Assembly (NCBI RefSeq): GCF_015461805.1
Contig: NZ_JACVZE010000001.1
Coordinates: 930,001 to 994,000, forward strand
Source of the DNA: Pseudomonas pisciculturae
Lineage (GTDB): Bacteria; Pseudomonadota; Gammaproteobacteria; Pseudomonadales; Pseudomonadaceae
Length of the DNA: 64,000 bases
Direction: 5' to 3'
Shown here: piece by piece, positions 43,799 to 56,743 of the stretch
Layout of the letters: the number at the start of each line of letters is the position of its first letter
Numbering within the stretch: the stretch's first letter is position 1
Notes under the pieces: generated by a model
Told to the model about the DNA's origin: nothing
Seen by the model: the letters and a program-made list of their open reading frames with translations, nothing else
The model's database searches: none
Translations under genes and position numbers: made by a program

Positions 43799-44497
43799 TT
43801 ACTCCTCGCGCAGGGTCTGGATCATGTAGTTGACGTCAACGTCGTTGGCCAGCTTGTAGTGCTTGGTCAGCGGGTTGTAGGTCAGGCCGATGATGTCCTT
43901 GACGGTCAGGCCAGCCTGGCGGCTCCATGCACCCAGCTCGGACGGGCGGATGAATTTCTTGAAGTCATGGGTGCCGCGCGGCAGCAGCTTCATGATGTAT
44001 TCGGCGCCGATGATCGCGAACAGGTAGGCCTTGGGGTTGCGGTTGATGGTGGAGAAGAACACCTGGCCGCCCGGCTTGACCATGCGAAAGCACGCGCGGA
44101 TCACCGACGACGGGTCTGGTACGTGCTCAAGCATCTCAAGGCAGGTGACCACGTCGAACTGCTCGGGCATTTCCTCAGCCAGGTCTTCGGCGGTGATCTG
44201 GCGATATTCCACGCTCACGCCCGATTCCAGCTGGTGCAGTTGGGCCACGGCCAGCGGTGCTTCGCCCATGTCGATACCCATCACAGTGGCGCCGCGCTGG
44301 GCCATCGCTTCGCTGAGGATGCCGCCGCCGCAACCGACGTCCAGCACCTTTTTGCCCGCCAGGTTGACGCGCTCATCGATCCAGTTGACCCGCAGCGGGT
44401 TAATGTCGTGCAGCGGCTTGAACTCGCTTTCGCGGTCCCACCAGCGGTGAGCCAGGGCTTCGAATTTGGCGATTTCAGCGTGGTCGACGTTGCTCAT
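43799..44497 (-). CDS. ubiG: Ubiquinone biosynthesis O-methyltransferase UbiG
   Basis: 232 residues. It carries out both O-methylations of ubiquinone synthesis with S-adenosylmethionine. N-terminal family sequence [23 protein letters not shown] site [16 protein letters not shown], and [20 protein letters not shown] with the membrane-binding insert characteristic of UbiG. The start [13 protein letters not shown] at 44497 is the family N-terminus. Four bases upstream of mupP. Confidence 0.95.
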   Translation of the reverse strand: MSNVDHAEIAKFEALAHRWWDRESEFKPLHDINPLRVNWIDERVNLAGKKVLDVGCGGGILSEAMAQRGATVMGIDMGEAPLAVAQLHQLESGVSVEYRQITAEDLAEEMPEQFDVVTCLEMLEHVPDPSSVIRACFRMVKPGGQVFFSTINRNPKAYLFAIIGAEYIMKLLPRGTHDFKKFIRPSELGAWSRQAGLTVKDIIGLTYNPLTKHYKLANDVDVNYMIQTLREE

Positions 44498-44561
44498 GGT
44501 GAATCCTCTAAATCTGATAAATCGGTTTGTCGACCTTGAATGCGTGCATTCAAGGCCGGCG

Positions 44562-45893
44562 TTATTCGCTGTGCCCGCTGATGCGTTGGCCCCAGGCAAT
44601 GGCCGTGGCGGTCAACTGTTGTTCATCCATGCGGGTCAATTGCCGGTCGTCGAGCAACTGCTTGCCGGCGACCCAAAGGTGTTTCACGCAATCACGCCCG
44701 GTGGCATAGATAAGTTGTGAGACCGGATCGTAGATCGGTTGTTGCGCCAGCCCCGACAAGTCGAAGGCGACGATATCTGCAGCCTTACCCACTTCCAGCG
44801 AGCCGATCTCGCTTTCCAGGCCCATGGCCCGCGCACCATTGAGCGTAGCCATTCGTAGCGCGCGGTGGGCGTCCAGGGCAGTAGCGGAGCCGGCGACGGC
44901 CTTGGCCAGCATCGCTGCAGTGCGGGTTTCGCCCAACAGGTCCAAATCGTTGTTGCTGGCGGCGCCATCGGTGCCGATGGCCACATTGACGCCAGCCTGC
45001 CACAGACGCTCCACCGGGCAAAAGCCGCTGGCCAGTTTCAGGTTCGATTCCGGGCAGTGGATGATGCTGGTGTTGCTTTCTACCAGCAAAGCCAGGTCGT
45101 CCTCGCTGATTTGGGTCATATGAACGGCCTGGAAGCGCGGGCCCAACAGCCCGAGGCGGCCCAGGCGTGCTAATGGCCGTTCGCCAGTCTTCTCGACAGC
45201 TTGCTGCACTTCAAAGGCGGTTTCGTGAACGTGCATGTGGATCGCAGCGTCCAGCTCTTCGGCGATCACCCGGATCTTTTCCAGGTTGTCGTCGCACACG
45301 GTGTACGGCGCATGGGGGCCAAAGGTGATCTTGATGCGTGGGTGGTGCTTGAGGTCGCCGAACAGCTCGATGCCCTGGCGGATCGCCTCGTCGGCGTTGC
45401 TGGCGCCGGGGATCGGGAAGTCGAGGATGGGGATCGCGATCTGCGCGCGCATGCCACTGTTGTGCACGCAGTCGCTGGCGACCTTGGGGTAGAAGTACAT
45501 GTCCGAGAAGCAGGTGATGCCGCCCTTGAGCTGCTCGGCGATGGCCAGGTCGGTTCCGTCACGTACGAACGCCTCATCGACCCACTTGGCCTCGGCGGGC
45601 CAGATGTGTTTTTCCAGCCAGGTCATCAGCGGAAGGTCATCGGCGAGGCCGCGAAACAAGCTCATTGCGGCGTGCCCGTGGGCATTGATCAGGCCGGGGC
45701 TGAGCAGCATGCCCGGCAACTCGCGGGTTTCGGTGGCGGCAAGCTTCAGTGCCGCCGCGCGCGGGCCGATAAACGCGATACGCCCGTCACGGATGCCCAG
45801 GCCGTGTCCCTTGAGCACCACGCCGGCGGGTTCGACGGGTACCAGCCAGGTCGGCAGTAGCAACAAGTCGAGCGGGGCGGCAGTGGCGGTCAT
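44562..45893 (-). CDS. mtaD: 5'-methylthioadenosine/S-adenosylhomocysteine deaminase (TRZ/ATZ amidohydrolase)
   Basis: 443 residues. Amidohydrolase barrel: metal-binding [15 protein letters not shown] (Gly-His variant of HxH), SFGPHAPY-like [23 protein letters not shown] and the catalytic [14 protein letters not shown]. In P. aeruginosa the orthologue deaminates methylthioadenosine to methylthioinosine, which a phosphorylase then splits to feed MtnA. The divergent mtnA gene, 109 bases away, fits. The ATG at 45893 opens directly on the domain. Confidence 0.9.
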   Translation of the reverse strand: MTATAAPLDLLLLPTWLVPVEPAGVVLKGHGLGIRDGRIAFIGPRAAALKLAATETRELPGMLLSPGLINAHGHAAMSLFRGLADDLPLMTWLEKHIWPAEAKWVDEAFVRDGTDLAIAEQLKGGITCFSDMYFYPKVASDCVHNSGMRAQIAIPILDFPIPGASNADEAIRQGIELFGDLKHHPRIKITFGPHAPYTVCDDNLEKIRVIAEELDAAIHMHVHETAFEVQQAVEKTGERPLARLGRLGLLGPRFQAVHMTQISEDDLALLVESNTSIIHCPESNLKLASGFCPVERLWQAGVNVAIGTDGAASNNDLDLLGETRTAAMLAKAVAGSATALDAHRALRMATLNGARAMGLESEIGSLEVGKAADIVAFDLSGLAQQPIYDPVSQLIYATGRDCVKHLWVAGKQLLDDRQLTRMDEQQLTATAIAWGQRISGHSE

Positions 45894-46002
45894 CGAAGGC
45901 TTCTTCCCAGGCAGCTATAAAAGAAGGGCGAAGTATACCCGAGCGTCTTGGCTGGCGGATCGCTATAATCGGCGGCTTTTGTTCATGAGTGCGGAGTAGG
46001 GA

Positions 46003-47073
46003 ATGCGCGATCGACTGTTGGCTGCCCAGAAAGTGAAAGCCATCGATTGGCGCGACGGCGCGCTGCATCTGCTCGATCAACGCGCCTTGCCGTCCCGTGA
46101 AAGCTGGGTCGCTTGCTCAACGGTTGATGAGGTGGCTGCGGCTATTCGCTCGATGGTGGTGCGTGGTGCCTCGGCTATCGGCATCAGCGCCGCCTATGGC
46201 CTGGTGCTTGCCGCCCGTGAGCGGATCGCCGAGGGCGGTGACTGGCAAGCAGCGTGGGAAGAAGACTACGCACTGTTGGCCGATACGCGCCCGACCGCCT
46301 CGAACTTGTTTTGGGCCCTCAAGCGCATGCGCGACCGCCTGGACCGGGTCAAGAAGCACGCTGATCCGCTGGCGGTGCTGGAGGCCGAGGCGATTGCGAT
46401 TCATGAGAGTGATCGTGAAGCCAATCTTGTCATGGCCCAGTTGGGCGTGGAGCGAATCCGCAAGCATCAGGGCAACGCCCAGGCGATCCTGACCCATGGC
46501 AACGCGGGTGCGCTCTCGACCGGCGGTGTCGGCACGGCGCTGGGGGTGATTCGCGGGGCTTTCCTGGAGGGCTTGGTGGAGCAGGTCTACGCCAACGAAA
46601 CCCGCCCGTGGCTGCAGGGGTCGCGGCTGACGGCCTGGGAGTTGGCGGGTGAGGGCATTCCGGTGACGGTGAATGCCGACTCGGCCGGCGCGCATATCCT
46701 CAAGACCAAGGGCGTGACTTGGGTAATCGTCGGCGCTGACTGCATTACCGCCAATGGCGATGTGATCAGCAAGATCGGCACTTACCAGCTTGCGGTGTGC
46801 GCCATGCATCACGGCGTGCGCTTTATGGTGGTGGCGCCGAGTTCGACCATTGACTTGATGCTGGCCACTGGCGATGACGTCGCGTTGGAAGAGCGTGATA
46901 CCGATGAGTTGCTGGAGATCGTCGGCCAGCGCTTGGGCGTGGAGGCGTTTAATCCGGTGTTCGATGTGACGCCCGCTGACTTGATCGATGTGATCGTGAC
47001 TGAAAAGGGTGTTGTTGAGCGACCGGACGTAGCCAAGCTGGCTAAGTTGATGTGCCGTAAGCGGCTGCATTGA
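46003..47073 (+). CDS. mtnA: Methylthioribose-1-phosphate isomerase MtnA
   Basis: 356 residues. It converts methylthioribose 1-phosphate to methylthioribulose 1-phosphate in methionine salvage. Family motifs: [34 protein letters not shown] (split), [18 protein letters not shown] and [26 protein letters not shown] at 45964-45969, 33 bases before the start, is a likely -10 element. AGTAGGGA serves as ribosome-binding site. Confidence 0.96.
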   Translation: MRDRLLAAQKVKAIDWRDGALHLLDQRALPSRESWVACSTVDEVAAAIRSMVVRGASAIGISAAYGLVLAARERIAEGGDWQAAWEEDYALLADTRPTASNLFWALKRMRDRLDRVKKHADPLAVLEAEAIAIHESDREANLVMAQLGVERIRKHQGNAQAILTHGNAGALSTGGVGTALGVIRGAFLEGLVEQVYANETRPWLQGSRLTAWELAGEGIPVTVNADSAGAHILKTKGVTWVIVGADCITANGDVISKIGTYQLAVCAMHHGVRFMVVAPSSTIDLMLATGDDVALEERDTDELLEIVGQRLGVEAFNPVFDVTPADLIDVIVTEKGVVERPDVAKLAKLMCRKRLH

Positions 47074-47096
47074 GGGCTTGGGTGCCGGTGAGATTG

Positions 47097-47173
47097 CTAT
47101 CGGGGGCAAGCCCCCTCCCACCTTTTGAATGTGTTCACACTTCAAGTATGGGTGGGGGGCTTGCTCCCGATTG
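47097..47173. repeat. Two REP halves in reversed arrangement
   Basis: CTATCGGGGGCAAGCCCCCT comes first and GGTGGGGGGCTTGCTCCCGA second, the opposite order to every other doublet here. The inner ends (CCCACC and GGTGGG) face each other. Between mtnA and gyrA. Confidence 0.8.
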
Positions 47174-47498
47174 GCCTCAAAAGTCAACAAAACCCTCGGA
47201 TCTGCCCTCAAAAAATAGCCTCAGTCCATCTCTAAGCCTCTCTCGTCCCCCTCAAGCCTGTCACCCGTCAACTAACTATGCACCATGCGCATCAGGGGGA
47301 TAGGTGCGTGGCGGCGATTGTGATAACATCCGGCGGTTTCCAGGGCCGCCCCGAGGGGTTGCCTATAACGTGCAGATCCGTGTCATAACTCGTTGATTTG
47401 TCGTAAGTCGTTGTCAGGCACCGTGCCGGCAGCGGCGAGCTTCGTTCGTCCCATATGGATGTGACGAGGTTTCACCCGAAAAAGGAATCAGGCTTCTC
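47174..47498. other. 325-base upstream region of gyrA
   Basis: No gene seen. It should contain the gyrA promoter and a long leader; GAAAAAGGAATCAGG just before the ATG is the ribosome-binding region. No clear hairpin was found. Confidence 0.5.
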
Positions 47499-50153
<2,655 letters not shown>

Positions 50154-50163
50154 GCGGACACAC

Positions 50164-50190
50164 AGGGGGCGGATGAAGATTCGCCCCCTT
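50164..50190 (+). terminator. Rho-independent terminator after gyrA
   Basis: AGGGGGCGG and TCGCCCCCT form a GC-rich stem with a short loop, followed by TTGTTGTTTG. Eleven bases after the gyrA stop. Confidence 0.85.
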
Positions 50191-50239
50191 GTTGTTTGTC
50201 CCTTATGAAATAACACATCCTTTGGCTGGATGCGGTCAA

Positions 50240-50336
50240 TGTGGGAGCTGGCTTGCCTGCGATGGCAGCGCCGCGGTATCACTGCGATACCGAGGTGCCC
50301 TTATCGCAGGCAAGCCAGCTCCCACAGGCGTTCGCT
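50240..50336. repeat. REP doublet, GAGCTGGCTTGCCTGCGAT type
   Basis: TGTGGGAGCTGGCTTGCCTG inverted against CAGGCAAGCCAGCTCCCACA; the centre carries its own GGTATC/GATACC pair. Between gyrA and serC. Confidence 0.9.
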
Positions 50337-50396
50337 CCAGAGAAAGGGTGTTGCCGAACATGATTGCAGCCCCACCAGATCAGAGTGAGATTGGAT

Positions 50397-51482
50397 GTGA
50401 GCAAGAGAGCCTATAACTTCTGTGCCGGTCCCGCGGCGCTTCCTGAAGCAGTCCTGCAGCGTGCGCAGGGTGAACTCCTCGACTGGCATGGCAAAGGCCT
50501 CTCCGTGATGGAAATGAGCCATCGCAGCGATGAGTTCGTGTCAATTGCCAACAAAGCCGAGCAGGATCTGCGCGACTTGCTGGACATCCCCTCCAACTAC
50601 AAAGTGTTGTTCCTGCAAGGCGGTGCCAGCCAGCAGTTCGCCCAGATCCCGTTGAACCTGCTGCCGGAAGACGGCACGGCCGACTACATCGACACCGGCA
50701 TCTGGGGCCAGAAGGCCATTGAAGAGGCGTCGCGCTACGGCAACGTCAACGTGGCAGGCACTGCCAAGCCTTACGACTACTTCGCCATTCCTGGTCAGAA
50801 CGAGTGGAAGCTCTCGAAGGACGCGGCCTACGTTCACTACGTGCAGAACGAGACCATCGGCGGCCTGGAGTTCGACTGGGTGCCAGAAGTGGGCGACGTT
50901 CCATTGGTGTGCGACATGTCCTCGGACATCCTCTCGCGCCCAATCGATGTGTCCAAGTACGGCATGATCTACGCCGGCGCCCAGAAGAACATCGGCCCGA
51001 GCGGCATTCTGGTCAACATCATCCGCGAAGACTTGTTGGGTCGTGCCCGTTCGTTGTGCCCGACCATGCTCAACTACAAGGTCGCGGCCGATAACGGCTC
51101 GATGTACAACACCCCGCCGGCATTCGCCTGGTACCTGTCTGGCCTGGTGTTCGAGTGGCTGAAAGAGCAGGGCGGTGTCGCCGCCATGGGCAAGCTGAAC
51201 GAAGAGAAGAAGCGCACCCTGTACGACTTCATCGACGCCAGCGGCCTGTACAGCAACCCGATCAACCTCAGCGACCGCTCGTGGATGAACGTGCCGTTCC
51301 GTCTGGCTGACGATCGCCTGGACAAACCGTTCCTGGCCGGCGCCGACGCACGCGGCCTGCTGAACCTCAAGGGCCACCGCTCGGTCGGTGGCATGCGCGC
51401 CTCTATCTACAACGCTGTCGACATCAACGCGATCAACGCGCTGGTGGCCTACATGGCAGAGTTCGAAAAGGAACACGGCTAA
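50397..51482 (+). CDS. serC: Phosphoserine/phosphohydroxythreonine aminotransferase
   Basis: 361 residues, PLP enzyme acting in serine and pyridoxal phosphate synthesis. YNFCAGPAALPEAVLQRAQ at the N-terminus, LFLQGGASQQFAQIPLNL, the Schiff-base Lys in YAGAQKNIGPSG and C-terminal GHRSVGGMRASIYNAV. The start is GTG at 50397 (SKRAYNFC follows), matching the family; the ATG at 50364 adds unrelated residues. The stop overlaps the pheA start (TAATG). Confidence 0.96.
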   Translation: MSKRAYNFCAGPAALPEAVLQRAQGELLDWHGKGLSVMEMSHRSDEFVSIANKAEQDLRDLLDIPSNYKVLFLQGGASQQFAQIPLNLLPEDGTADYIDTGIWGQKAIEEASRYGNVNVAGTAKPYDYFAIPGQNEWKLSKDAAYVHYVQNETIGGLEFDWVPEVGDVPLVCDMSSDILSRPIDVSKYGMIYAGAQKNIGPSGILVNIIREDLLGRARSLCPTMLNYKVAADNGSMYNTPPAFAWYLSGLVFEWLKEQGGVAAMGKLNEEKKRTLYDFIDASGLYSNPINLSDRSWMNVPFRLADDRLDKPFLAGADARGLLNLKGHRSVGGMRASIYNAVDINAINALVAYMAEFEKEHG

Positions 51483-52576
51483 TGTCTGAGCAAGAACTCA
51501 AGGCCCTGCGCGTACGCATTGACAGCCTGGATGAGAAAGTCCTGGAGTTGATCAGTGAGCGCGCGCGCTGTGCCCAGGAAGTGGCCCGGGTGAAGATGGC
51601 GTCCTTGGCGGAAGGCGAAGTGCCGGTGTTCTACCGGCCTGAGCGTGAAGCCCAGGTGCTCAAACGTGTAATGGAGCGCAACAAGGGCCCGCTGGGCAAC
51701 GAAGAGATGGCGCGGTTGTTCCGTGAAATCATGTCGTCGTGCCTGGCCCTGGAGCAGCCGCTGAAAGTGGCGTACCTCGGCCCGGAAGGCACCTTTACCC
51801 AAGCCGCCGCCATGAAGCACTTCGGTCACGCTGTGATCAGCAAGCCGATGGCCGCGATTGACGAAGTGTTCCGCGAAGTCGCCGCCGGTGCGGTGAATTT
51901 TGGCGTAGTGCCGGTGGAAAACTCCACTGAAGGCGCGGTCAACCACACGCTGGACAGCTTCCTTGAGCACGACATGGTGATCTGCGGTGAAGTTGAGCTG
52001 CGCATCCACCACCACCTGCTGGTGGGCGAGAACACCAAGACCGACAGCATCAGCCGTATCTACTCCCACGCCCAGTCTCTGGCCCAGTGCCGCAAGTGGC
52101 TGGACGCGCACTACCCGAATGTCGAGCGCGTGGCGGTGTCCAGCAACGCTGAAGCAGCCAAGCGGGTCAAGGGTGAGTGGAATTCGGCGGCCATCGCCGG
52201 TGACATGGCAGCAGGCCTGTACGGCCTGACGCGCTTGGCCGAAAAAATCGAAGACCGCCCGGACAACTCCACGCGATTCCTGATGATCGGTAGCCAGGAA
52301 GTGCCACCGACCGGCGACGACAAGACGTCGATCATCGTCTCCATGAGCAACAAGCCCGGCGCGCTGCATGAGCTGCTGGTGCCGTTCCATGACAACGGGA
52401 TTGACCTGACGCGCATCGAGACCCGTCCTTCGCGCAGCGGTAAATGGACCTACGTGTTCTTTATCGATTTCATCGGTCATCACCGTGACCCGCTGGTTAA
52501 AGGTGTGCTCGAGAAAATCAGTCAGGAAGCGGTGGCACTCAAGGTGCTGGGCTCTTACCCGAAAGCGGTTTTGTGA
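51482..52576 (+). CDS. pheA: Bifunctional chorismate mutase/prephenate dehydratase (P-protein)
   Basis: 364 residues in three parts: chorismate mutase (1-90; LRVRIDSLDEKVLELISERA), prephenate dehydratase (about 95-275; VAYLGPEGTFTQAA, VVPVENSTEGAVNHTLD, and the catalytic Thr of DNSTRFLMIG) and a C-terminal ACT domain (about 283-360; PGALHELLVPFHDNGIDLTR), where phenylalanine feedback acts. Translationally coupled to serC. Confidence 0.97.
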   Translation: MSEQELKALRVRIDSLDEKVLELISERARCAQEVARVKMASLAEGEVPVFYRPEREAQVLKRVMERNKGPLGNEEMARLFREIMSSCLALEQPLKVAYLGPEGTFTQAAAMKHFGHAVISKPMAAIDEVFREVAAGAVNFGVVPVENSTEGAVNHTLDSFLEHDMVICGEVELRIHHHLLVGENTKTDSISRIYSHAQSLAQCRKWLDAHYPNVERVAVSSNAEAAKRVKGEWNSAAIAGDMAAGLYGLTRLAEKIEDRPDNSTRFLMIGSQEVPPTGDDKTSIIVSMSNKPGALHELLVPFHDNGIDLTRIETRPSRSGKWTYVFFIDFIGHHRDPLVKGVLEKISQEAVALKVLGSYPKAVL

Positions 52577-52585
52577 GGCGTTAAC

Positions 52586-53698
52586 ATGAGTGGCAACTTC
52601 CTCGCCCTGGCACAGCCGGGCGTGCAACAACTGTCGCCTTACGTCCCGGGCAAGCCTGTGGATGAGTTGGCACGCGAGTTGAATCTGGACCCGTCCAAAA
52701 TCGTCAAGTTGGCGAGCAACGAAAATCCGCTGGGCCCCAGCCCCAAAGTACTGGCGGCGATTCGTGAAGAGTTGGCTGAGCTGACGCGGTACCCTGATGG
52801 TAATGGCTTTGCGCTCAAGTCCTTGCTGGCTGAGAAGTGCCGGGTGGAGCTGAGCCAGGTCACCCTGGGCAACGGTTCCAATGACATTCTGGAACTGGTC
52901 GGTCGTGCCTACCTGGCGCCGGGGCTGAATGCAGTGTTCAGCGAGCACGCCTTCGCTGTTTACCCGATCGTCACCCAGGCTGTAGGGGCTGATGCACGCG
53001 TCATTCCTGCCAGGGAGTGGGGTCACGACCTGCCGGCCATGCTGGCGGCCATCGATGCCCAGACCCGCGTGGTGTTTATCGCCAACCCGAACAACCCGAC
53101 CGGCACCTGGTTTGACGCGCAGGCGCTGGATGACTTCCTGCAAGACGTGCCTGAACACGTGCTGGTGGTCCTGGACGAGGCCTACATCGAGTACGCCGAA
53201 GGCAGCGACCTGCCGGACGGCCTGGACTTCCTGGCGGCCTACCCGAACCTGCTGGTGTCGCGCACCTTCTCCAAGGCCTATGGCTTGGCGTCGCTGCGGG
53301 TGGGTTATGGCCTGTCCGCCCCTGTCGTCGCCGACGTGCTGAACCGCGTGCGCCAACCGTTCAACGTCAACAGCCTTGCCCTGGCGGCAGCCTGTGCGGC
53401 GGTGAAGGATGCCGACTACCTGGAAGAAGGCCGTCGCCTCAACGAAAGCGGCATGCGGCAACTTCAGGAAGGTTTTAGCGAGTTGGGCCTGGGCTGGATT
53501 CCATCCAAGGGCAACTTCATCTGCGTCGACCTCGGCCAAGTAGCGGCCCCGGTGTTTCAGGGCTTGCTGCGCGAAGGTGTAATTGTGCGTCCAGTGGCTA
53601 ACTACGGCATGCCGAACCACTTGCGTATCACCATCGGCTTGCCGGCAGAGAACGCCCGCTTCCTGGAGGCGTTGGCCAAGGTTCTGGCTCGTGGTTGA
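52586..53698 (+). CDS. hisC: Histidinol-phosphate aminotransferase
   Basis: 370 residues. PLP aminotransferase of histidine synthesis that may also act on aromatic keto acids, which would explain its position between pheA and tyrA. KLASNENPLGPSPKVLAAI at the N-terminus, FIANPNNPTGTW, LVVLDEAYIEYAEG and Schiff-base Lys in SRTFSKAYGLASLRVGY. Nine bases after pheA, 28 bases before the TyrA-AroA start. Confidence 0.95.
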   Translation: MSGNFLALAQPGVQQLSPYVPGKPVDELARELNLDPSKIVKLASNENPLGPSPKVLAAIREELAELTRYPDGNGFALKSLLAEKCRVELSQVTLGNGSNDILELVGRAYLAPGLNAVFSEHAFAVYPIVTQAVGADARVIPAREWGHDLPAMLAAIDAQTRVVFIANPNNPTGTWFDAQALDDFLQDVPEHVLVVLDEAYIEYAEGSDLPDGLDFLAAYPNLLVSRTFSKAYGLASLRVGYGLSAPVVADVLNRVRQPFNVNSLALAAACAAVKDADYLEEGRRLNESGMRQLQEGFSELGLGWIPSKGNFICVDLGQVAAPVFQGLLREGVIVRPVANYGMPNHLRITIGLPAENARFLEALAKVLARG

Positions 53699-53726
53699 TG
53701 TCACTGCACTGCAACCTGCTGTGCCT

Positions 53727-55937
53727 ATGATCGGTCGCTTGGTGGTGGTCGGGCTGGGCTTGATCGGTGGCTCCTTCGCCAAAGGCCTGCGTGAAAGCGG
53801 GCTGTGTGGCGAAGTGGTCGGTGTGGACCTCGACCCGCAATCGCGCCAGTTGGCGGTTGAGTTGGGCGTAGTGGACCGCTGCGAGGCAGACTTGGCGCTC
53901 GCGTGCCAAGGCGCTGACGTGATCCAGCTTGCCGTGCCGATACTGGCCATGGAGAAATTGCTGGGGCTGTTGGCTGGCATGGATCTGGGCGATGCGATCC
54001 TGACGGACGTCGGCAGTGCCAAGGGTAATGTGGTGCGTGCGGCGCAACTGGCCTTTGGCGGCATGCCAGCGCGGTTCGTGCCGGGGCATCCGATTGCCGG
54101 TTCCGAGCAGAGCGGGGTGGAGGCCTCCAATGCGCAGCTGTTCCGTCGCCATAAAGTGATCCTCACCCCGCTTGCGCAAACCGATGCAGCTGCGCTGGCC
54201 GTGGTGGATCGTCTTTGGCGTGAGCTGGGTGCCGATGTGGAGCATATGCAGGTCGAGCGCCACGACGAAGTGCTGGCGGCGACCAGTCATCTGCCGCACC
54301 TGCTGGCCTTTGGTCTGGTGGACTCGTTGGCCAAGCGCAACGAAAACCTCGATATTTTCCGTTACGCTGCCGGTGGCTTCCGCGATTTCACGCGCATTGC
54401 CGGCAGCGATCCGGTCATGTGGCACGACATCTTCCTCGCCAATCGCGAAGCGGTGTTGCGCACCCTGGACACCTTCCGCAGTGATCTCGACGCCCTGCGC
54501 GACGCGGTCGATGCCGGGGATGGTCATCAGCTATTGGGCGTGTTTACCCGTGCGCGGGTAGCGCGTGAGCATTTCAGCAAGATCCTGGCGCGCCGGGCCT
54601 ATATGGAAACGGCGGTGAATGCCGATGAGCTGGCGTTTATCGCCAAGCCGGGCGGCCGTTTAAAGGGCAGCATTCGGGTGCCGGGCGACAAGTCGATCTC
54701 CCATCGGTCGATCATGCTGGGTTCTCTGGCTGAGGGTGTGACCGAGGTGGAAGGTTTCCTGGAAGGCGAAGATGCCTTGGCGACCCTGCAGGCGTTTCGT
54801 GACATGGGCGTGGTGATTGAAGGCCCGCACCATGGGCGTGTGACTATTCATGGCGTAGGCTTGCATGGCTTGAAGCCGGCGCCGGGGCCGATTTATCTGG
54901 GTAATTCCGGTACGTCGATGCGATTGCTGTCCGGGTTGTTGGCGGCGCAGCGCTTTGACAGCGTGTTAACCGGTGACGCCTCGCTGTCCAGGCGCCCGAT
55001 GAATCGCGTGGCCAAGCCACTGCGAGAAATGGGCGCTGTGATCGAGACCGGGCTGGACGGGCACCCGCCACTGACCATTCGTGGTGGTCAGGCGCTGAAG
55101 GGCCTGATGTATGAAATGCCGATGGCCAGTGCTCAGGTCAAGTCTGCTCTGTTGTTGGCCGGGATGTATGCCGAAGGCAAGACCTCGGTGACTGAGCCTG
55201 CGCCGACTCGCGACCATACCGAGCGTATGTTGCATGGCTTTGGTTATCCGGTGGTGGTGGAGGGCGCGACGGCGTCGGTGGAGTCTGGTCATGTGTTGAA
55301 AGCTACCCATATTGAAGTGCCGGGAGATATTTCCTCTTCAGCGTTCTTCCTGGTGGCCGCCACGATTGCCGAGGGCTCCGAGTTGTTGTTGGAGCATGTC
55401 GGCATCAATCCGACGCGCACCGGGGTGATCGATATCCTACGGCTGATGGGGGCGGATATCACCCTGGAGAACCCGCGCGAAGTGGGTGGCGAACCGGTCG
55501 CTGACTTGCGTGTGCGTGCGGCAGCGTTGACGGGGATCGAGATTCCCGAGGCGCTGGTGCCGTTGGCGATTGATGAGTTCCCAGTGCTGTTTGTCGCGGC
55601 GGCCTGTGCTGAAGGGCGGACCGTGTTACGGGGCGCTGCAGAGCTGCGTGTGAAAGAATCCGACCGTATCCAGGTGATGGCCGATGGTCTGCTGGCGCTG
55701 GGGGTGAAGTGTGAACCGACCCCTGATGGGATTATCATTGATGGTGGCCTGATGGGCGGTGGCGAAGTCCATGCCCATGGCGATCATCGGATTGCCATGG
55801 CTTTCAGCGTGGCTTCCCTGCGGGCGGCGGCGCCGATTCGTATCCGTGACTGCGCCAATGTAGCTACGTCTTTTCCGAACTTTCTTACACTGTGTGCCCA
55901 CGTCGGCATCCGTGTTGCCCAAGAGGCTCAATTGTGA
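53727..55937 (+). CDS. tyrA-aroA: Fused prephenate dehydrogenase / EPSP synthase (TyrA-AroA)
   Basis: 736 residues. Residues 1-290 are a TyrA-type dehydrogenase (NAD site [40 protein letters not shown]). From about 296 an EPSP synthase follows ([61 protein letters not shown]). LGNSGTSMR carries the usual Gly and Ala-equivalent residues next to the glyphosate site. This fusion is standard in Pseudomonas and joins two non-consecutive steps of the aromatic route. ATG at 53727 is used; an in-frame GTG at 53691 inside hisC is the alternative. The stop overlaps the cmk start. Confidence 0.96.
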   Translation: MIGRLVVVGLGLIGGSFAKGLRESGLCGEVVGVDLDPQSRQLAVELGVVDRCEADLALACQGADVIQLAVPILAMEKLLGLLAGMDLGDAILTDVGSAKGNVVRAAQLAFGGMPARFVPGHPIAGSEQSGVEASNAQLFRRHKVILTPLAQTDAAALAVVDRLWRELGADVEHMQVERHDEVLAATSHLPHLLAFGLVDSLAKRNENLDIFRYAAGGFRDFTRIAGSDPVMWHDIFLANREAVLRTLDTFRSDLDALRDAVDAGDGHQLLGVFTRARVAREHFSKILARRAYMETAVNADELAFIAKPGGRLKGSIRVPGDKSISHRSIMLGSLAEGVTEVEGFLEGEDALATLQAFRDMGVVIEGPHHGRVTIHGVGLHGLKPAPGPIYLGNSGTSMRLLSGLLAAQRFDSVLTGDASLSRRPMNRVAKPLREMGAVIETGLDGHPPLTIRGGQALKGLMYEMPMASAQVKSALLLAGMYAEGKTSVTEPAPTRDHTERMLHGFGYPVVVEGATASVESGHVLKATHIEVPGDISSSAFFLVAATIAEGSELLLEHVGINPTRTGVIDILRLMGADITLENPREVGGEPVADLRVRAAALTGIEIPEALVPLAIDEFPVLFVAAACAEGRTVLRGAAELRVKESDRIQVMADGLLALGVKCEPTPDGIIIDGGLMGGGEVHAHGDHRIAMAFSVASLRAAAPIRIRDCANVATSFPNFLTLCAHVGIRVAQEAQL

Positions 55938-56623
55938 ATATCAAAGCACCGGTGATTACCATCGACGGGCCAAGCGGCTCGGGCAAAGGCACGATCGCCG
56001 GCATCCTGGCCAAGCGCCTGGGCTGGTGCCTGCTGGACTCCGGCGCGCTTTACCGCCTGCTGGCGTTTGCCGCACGCAACCATGGCGTCGACCTGACCAA
56101 CGAAGAATCCTTGAAGCTGCTGGCGGCGCACCTTGATGTGCAGTTCGTCGGGGCGACGGAAGGTCATCCCCAGCGCATCATCCTCGAAGGCGACGACGTG
56201 ACGGATGATCTGCGTAACGAACAAGTTGGTTCCTGGGCCTCCCAGATAGCTGCGCTGCCGGCGGTGCGCGATGCTTTGCTGCAGCGCCAGCGGGCATTTC
56301 AGGAGCCGCCTGGCCTGGTGGCCGATGGTCGCGACATGGGCACCGTCGTGTTTCCCGAGGCGCCATTGAAAGTTTTCCTGACAGCCAGCGCCGAGGAGCG
56401 TGCTCGCCGCCGCTACTTGCAGTTGAAGGGCAAAGTCGAAGGTGTTAGTCTGTCGAGTCTGCTAGATGAGATCCGTGCACGTGATGAACGTGACACCCAG
56501 CGTGCGGTAGCCCCGCTCAAACCGGCGGCTGACGCCATACAGCTGGATTCCACGGAGTTGTCCATCGAGCAGGTGCTGGAACGCATCTTGAGTGAAATCG
56601 CCATTCGCGATATCGCCGGGTGA
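55934..56623 (+). CDS. cmk: Cytidylate kinase
   Basis: 229 residues. Phosphorylates CMP and dCMP. P-loop [34 protein letters not shown] and the NMP-binding [15 protein letters not shown]. The start is GTG, overlapping the tyrA-aroA stop (GTGA), so translation is coupled. Confidence 0.97.
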   Translation: MNIKAPVITIDGPSGSGKGTIAGILAKRLGWCLLDSGALYRLLAFAARNHGVDLTNEESLKLLAAHLDVQFVGATEGHPQRIILEGDDVTDDLRNEQVGSWASQIAALPAVRDALLQRQRAFQEPPGLVADGRDMGTVVFPEAPLKVFLTASAEERARRRYLQLKGKVEGVSLSSLLDEIRARDERDTQRAVAPLKPAADAIQLDSTELSIEQVLERILSEIAIRDIAG

Positions 56624-56625
56624 TC

Positions 56626-56671
56626 AAGAAGGCCGCAGGGGACCAGTCATAGTCCTGCGGTGGCTTCTTTT
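56626..56671 (+). terminator. Terminator- or attenuator-like hairpin between cmk and rpsA
   Basis: AAGAAG and CCGCAGG pair with CCTGCGG and CTTCTT, with a 14-base loop and TTTTAA after the stem. It could end the aromatic operon transcript or attenuate read-through into rpsA. Confidence 0.65.
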
Positions 56672-56684
56672 AACTGAAACTGAC

Positions 56685-56704
56685 CCACACCGTCTGGGGT
56701 GTGG
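56685..56704 (+). promoter_or_regulatory. rpsA leader hairpin
   Basis: Perfect 7-bp stem CCACACC/GGTGTGG with a 6-base loop, 40 bases before the rpsA start. Ribosomal protein S1 autoregulates its own messenger through leader structure in E. coli; that this hairpin takes part is inference. Confidence 0.4.
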
Positions 56705-56743
56705 AGATGGGCGTATTCTTCGCCCTTATCAACAGGAATTAAA

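Noticed and set aside
51479..54166. 895-codon open frame antisense to pheA, hisC and tyrA
   Set aside because: Antisense of three well-conserved genes; no domain and low-complexity composition typical of shadow frames.
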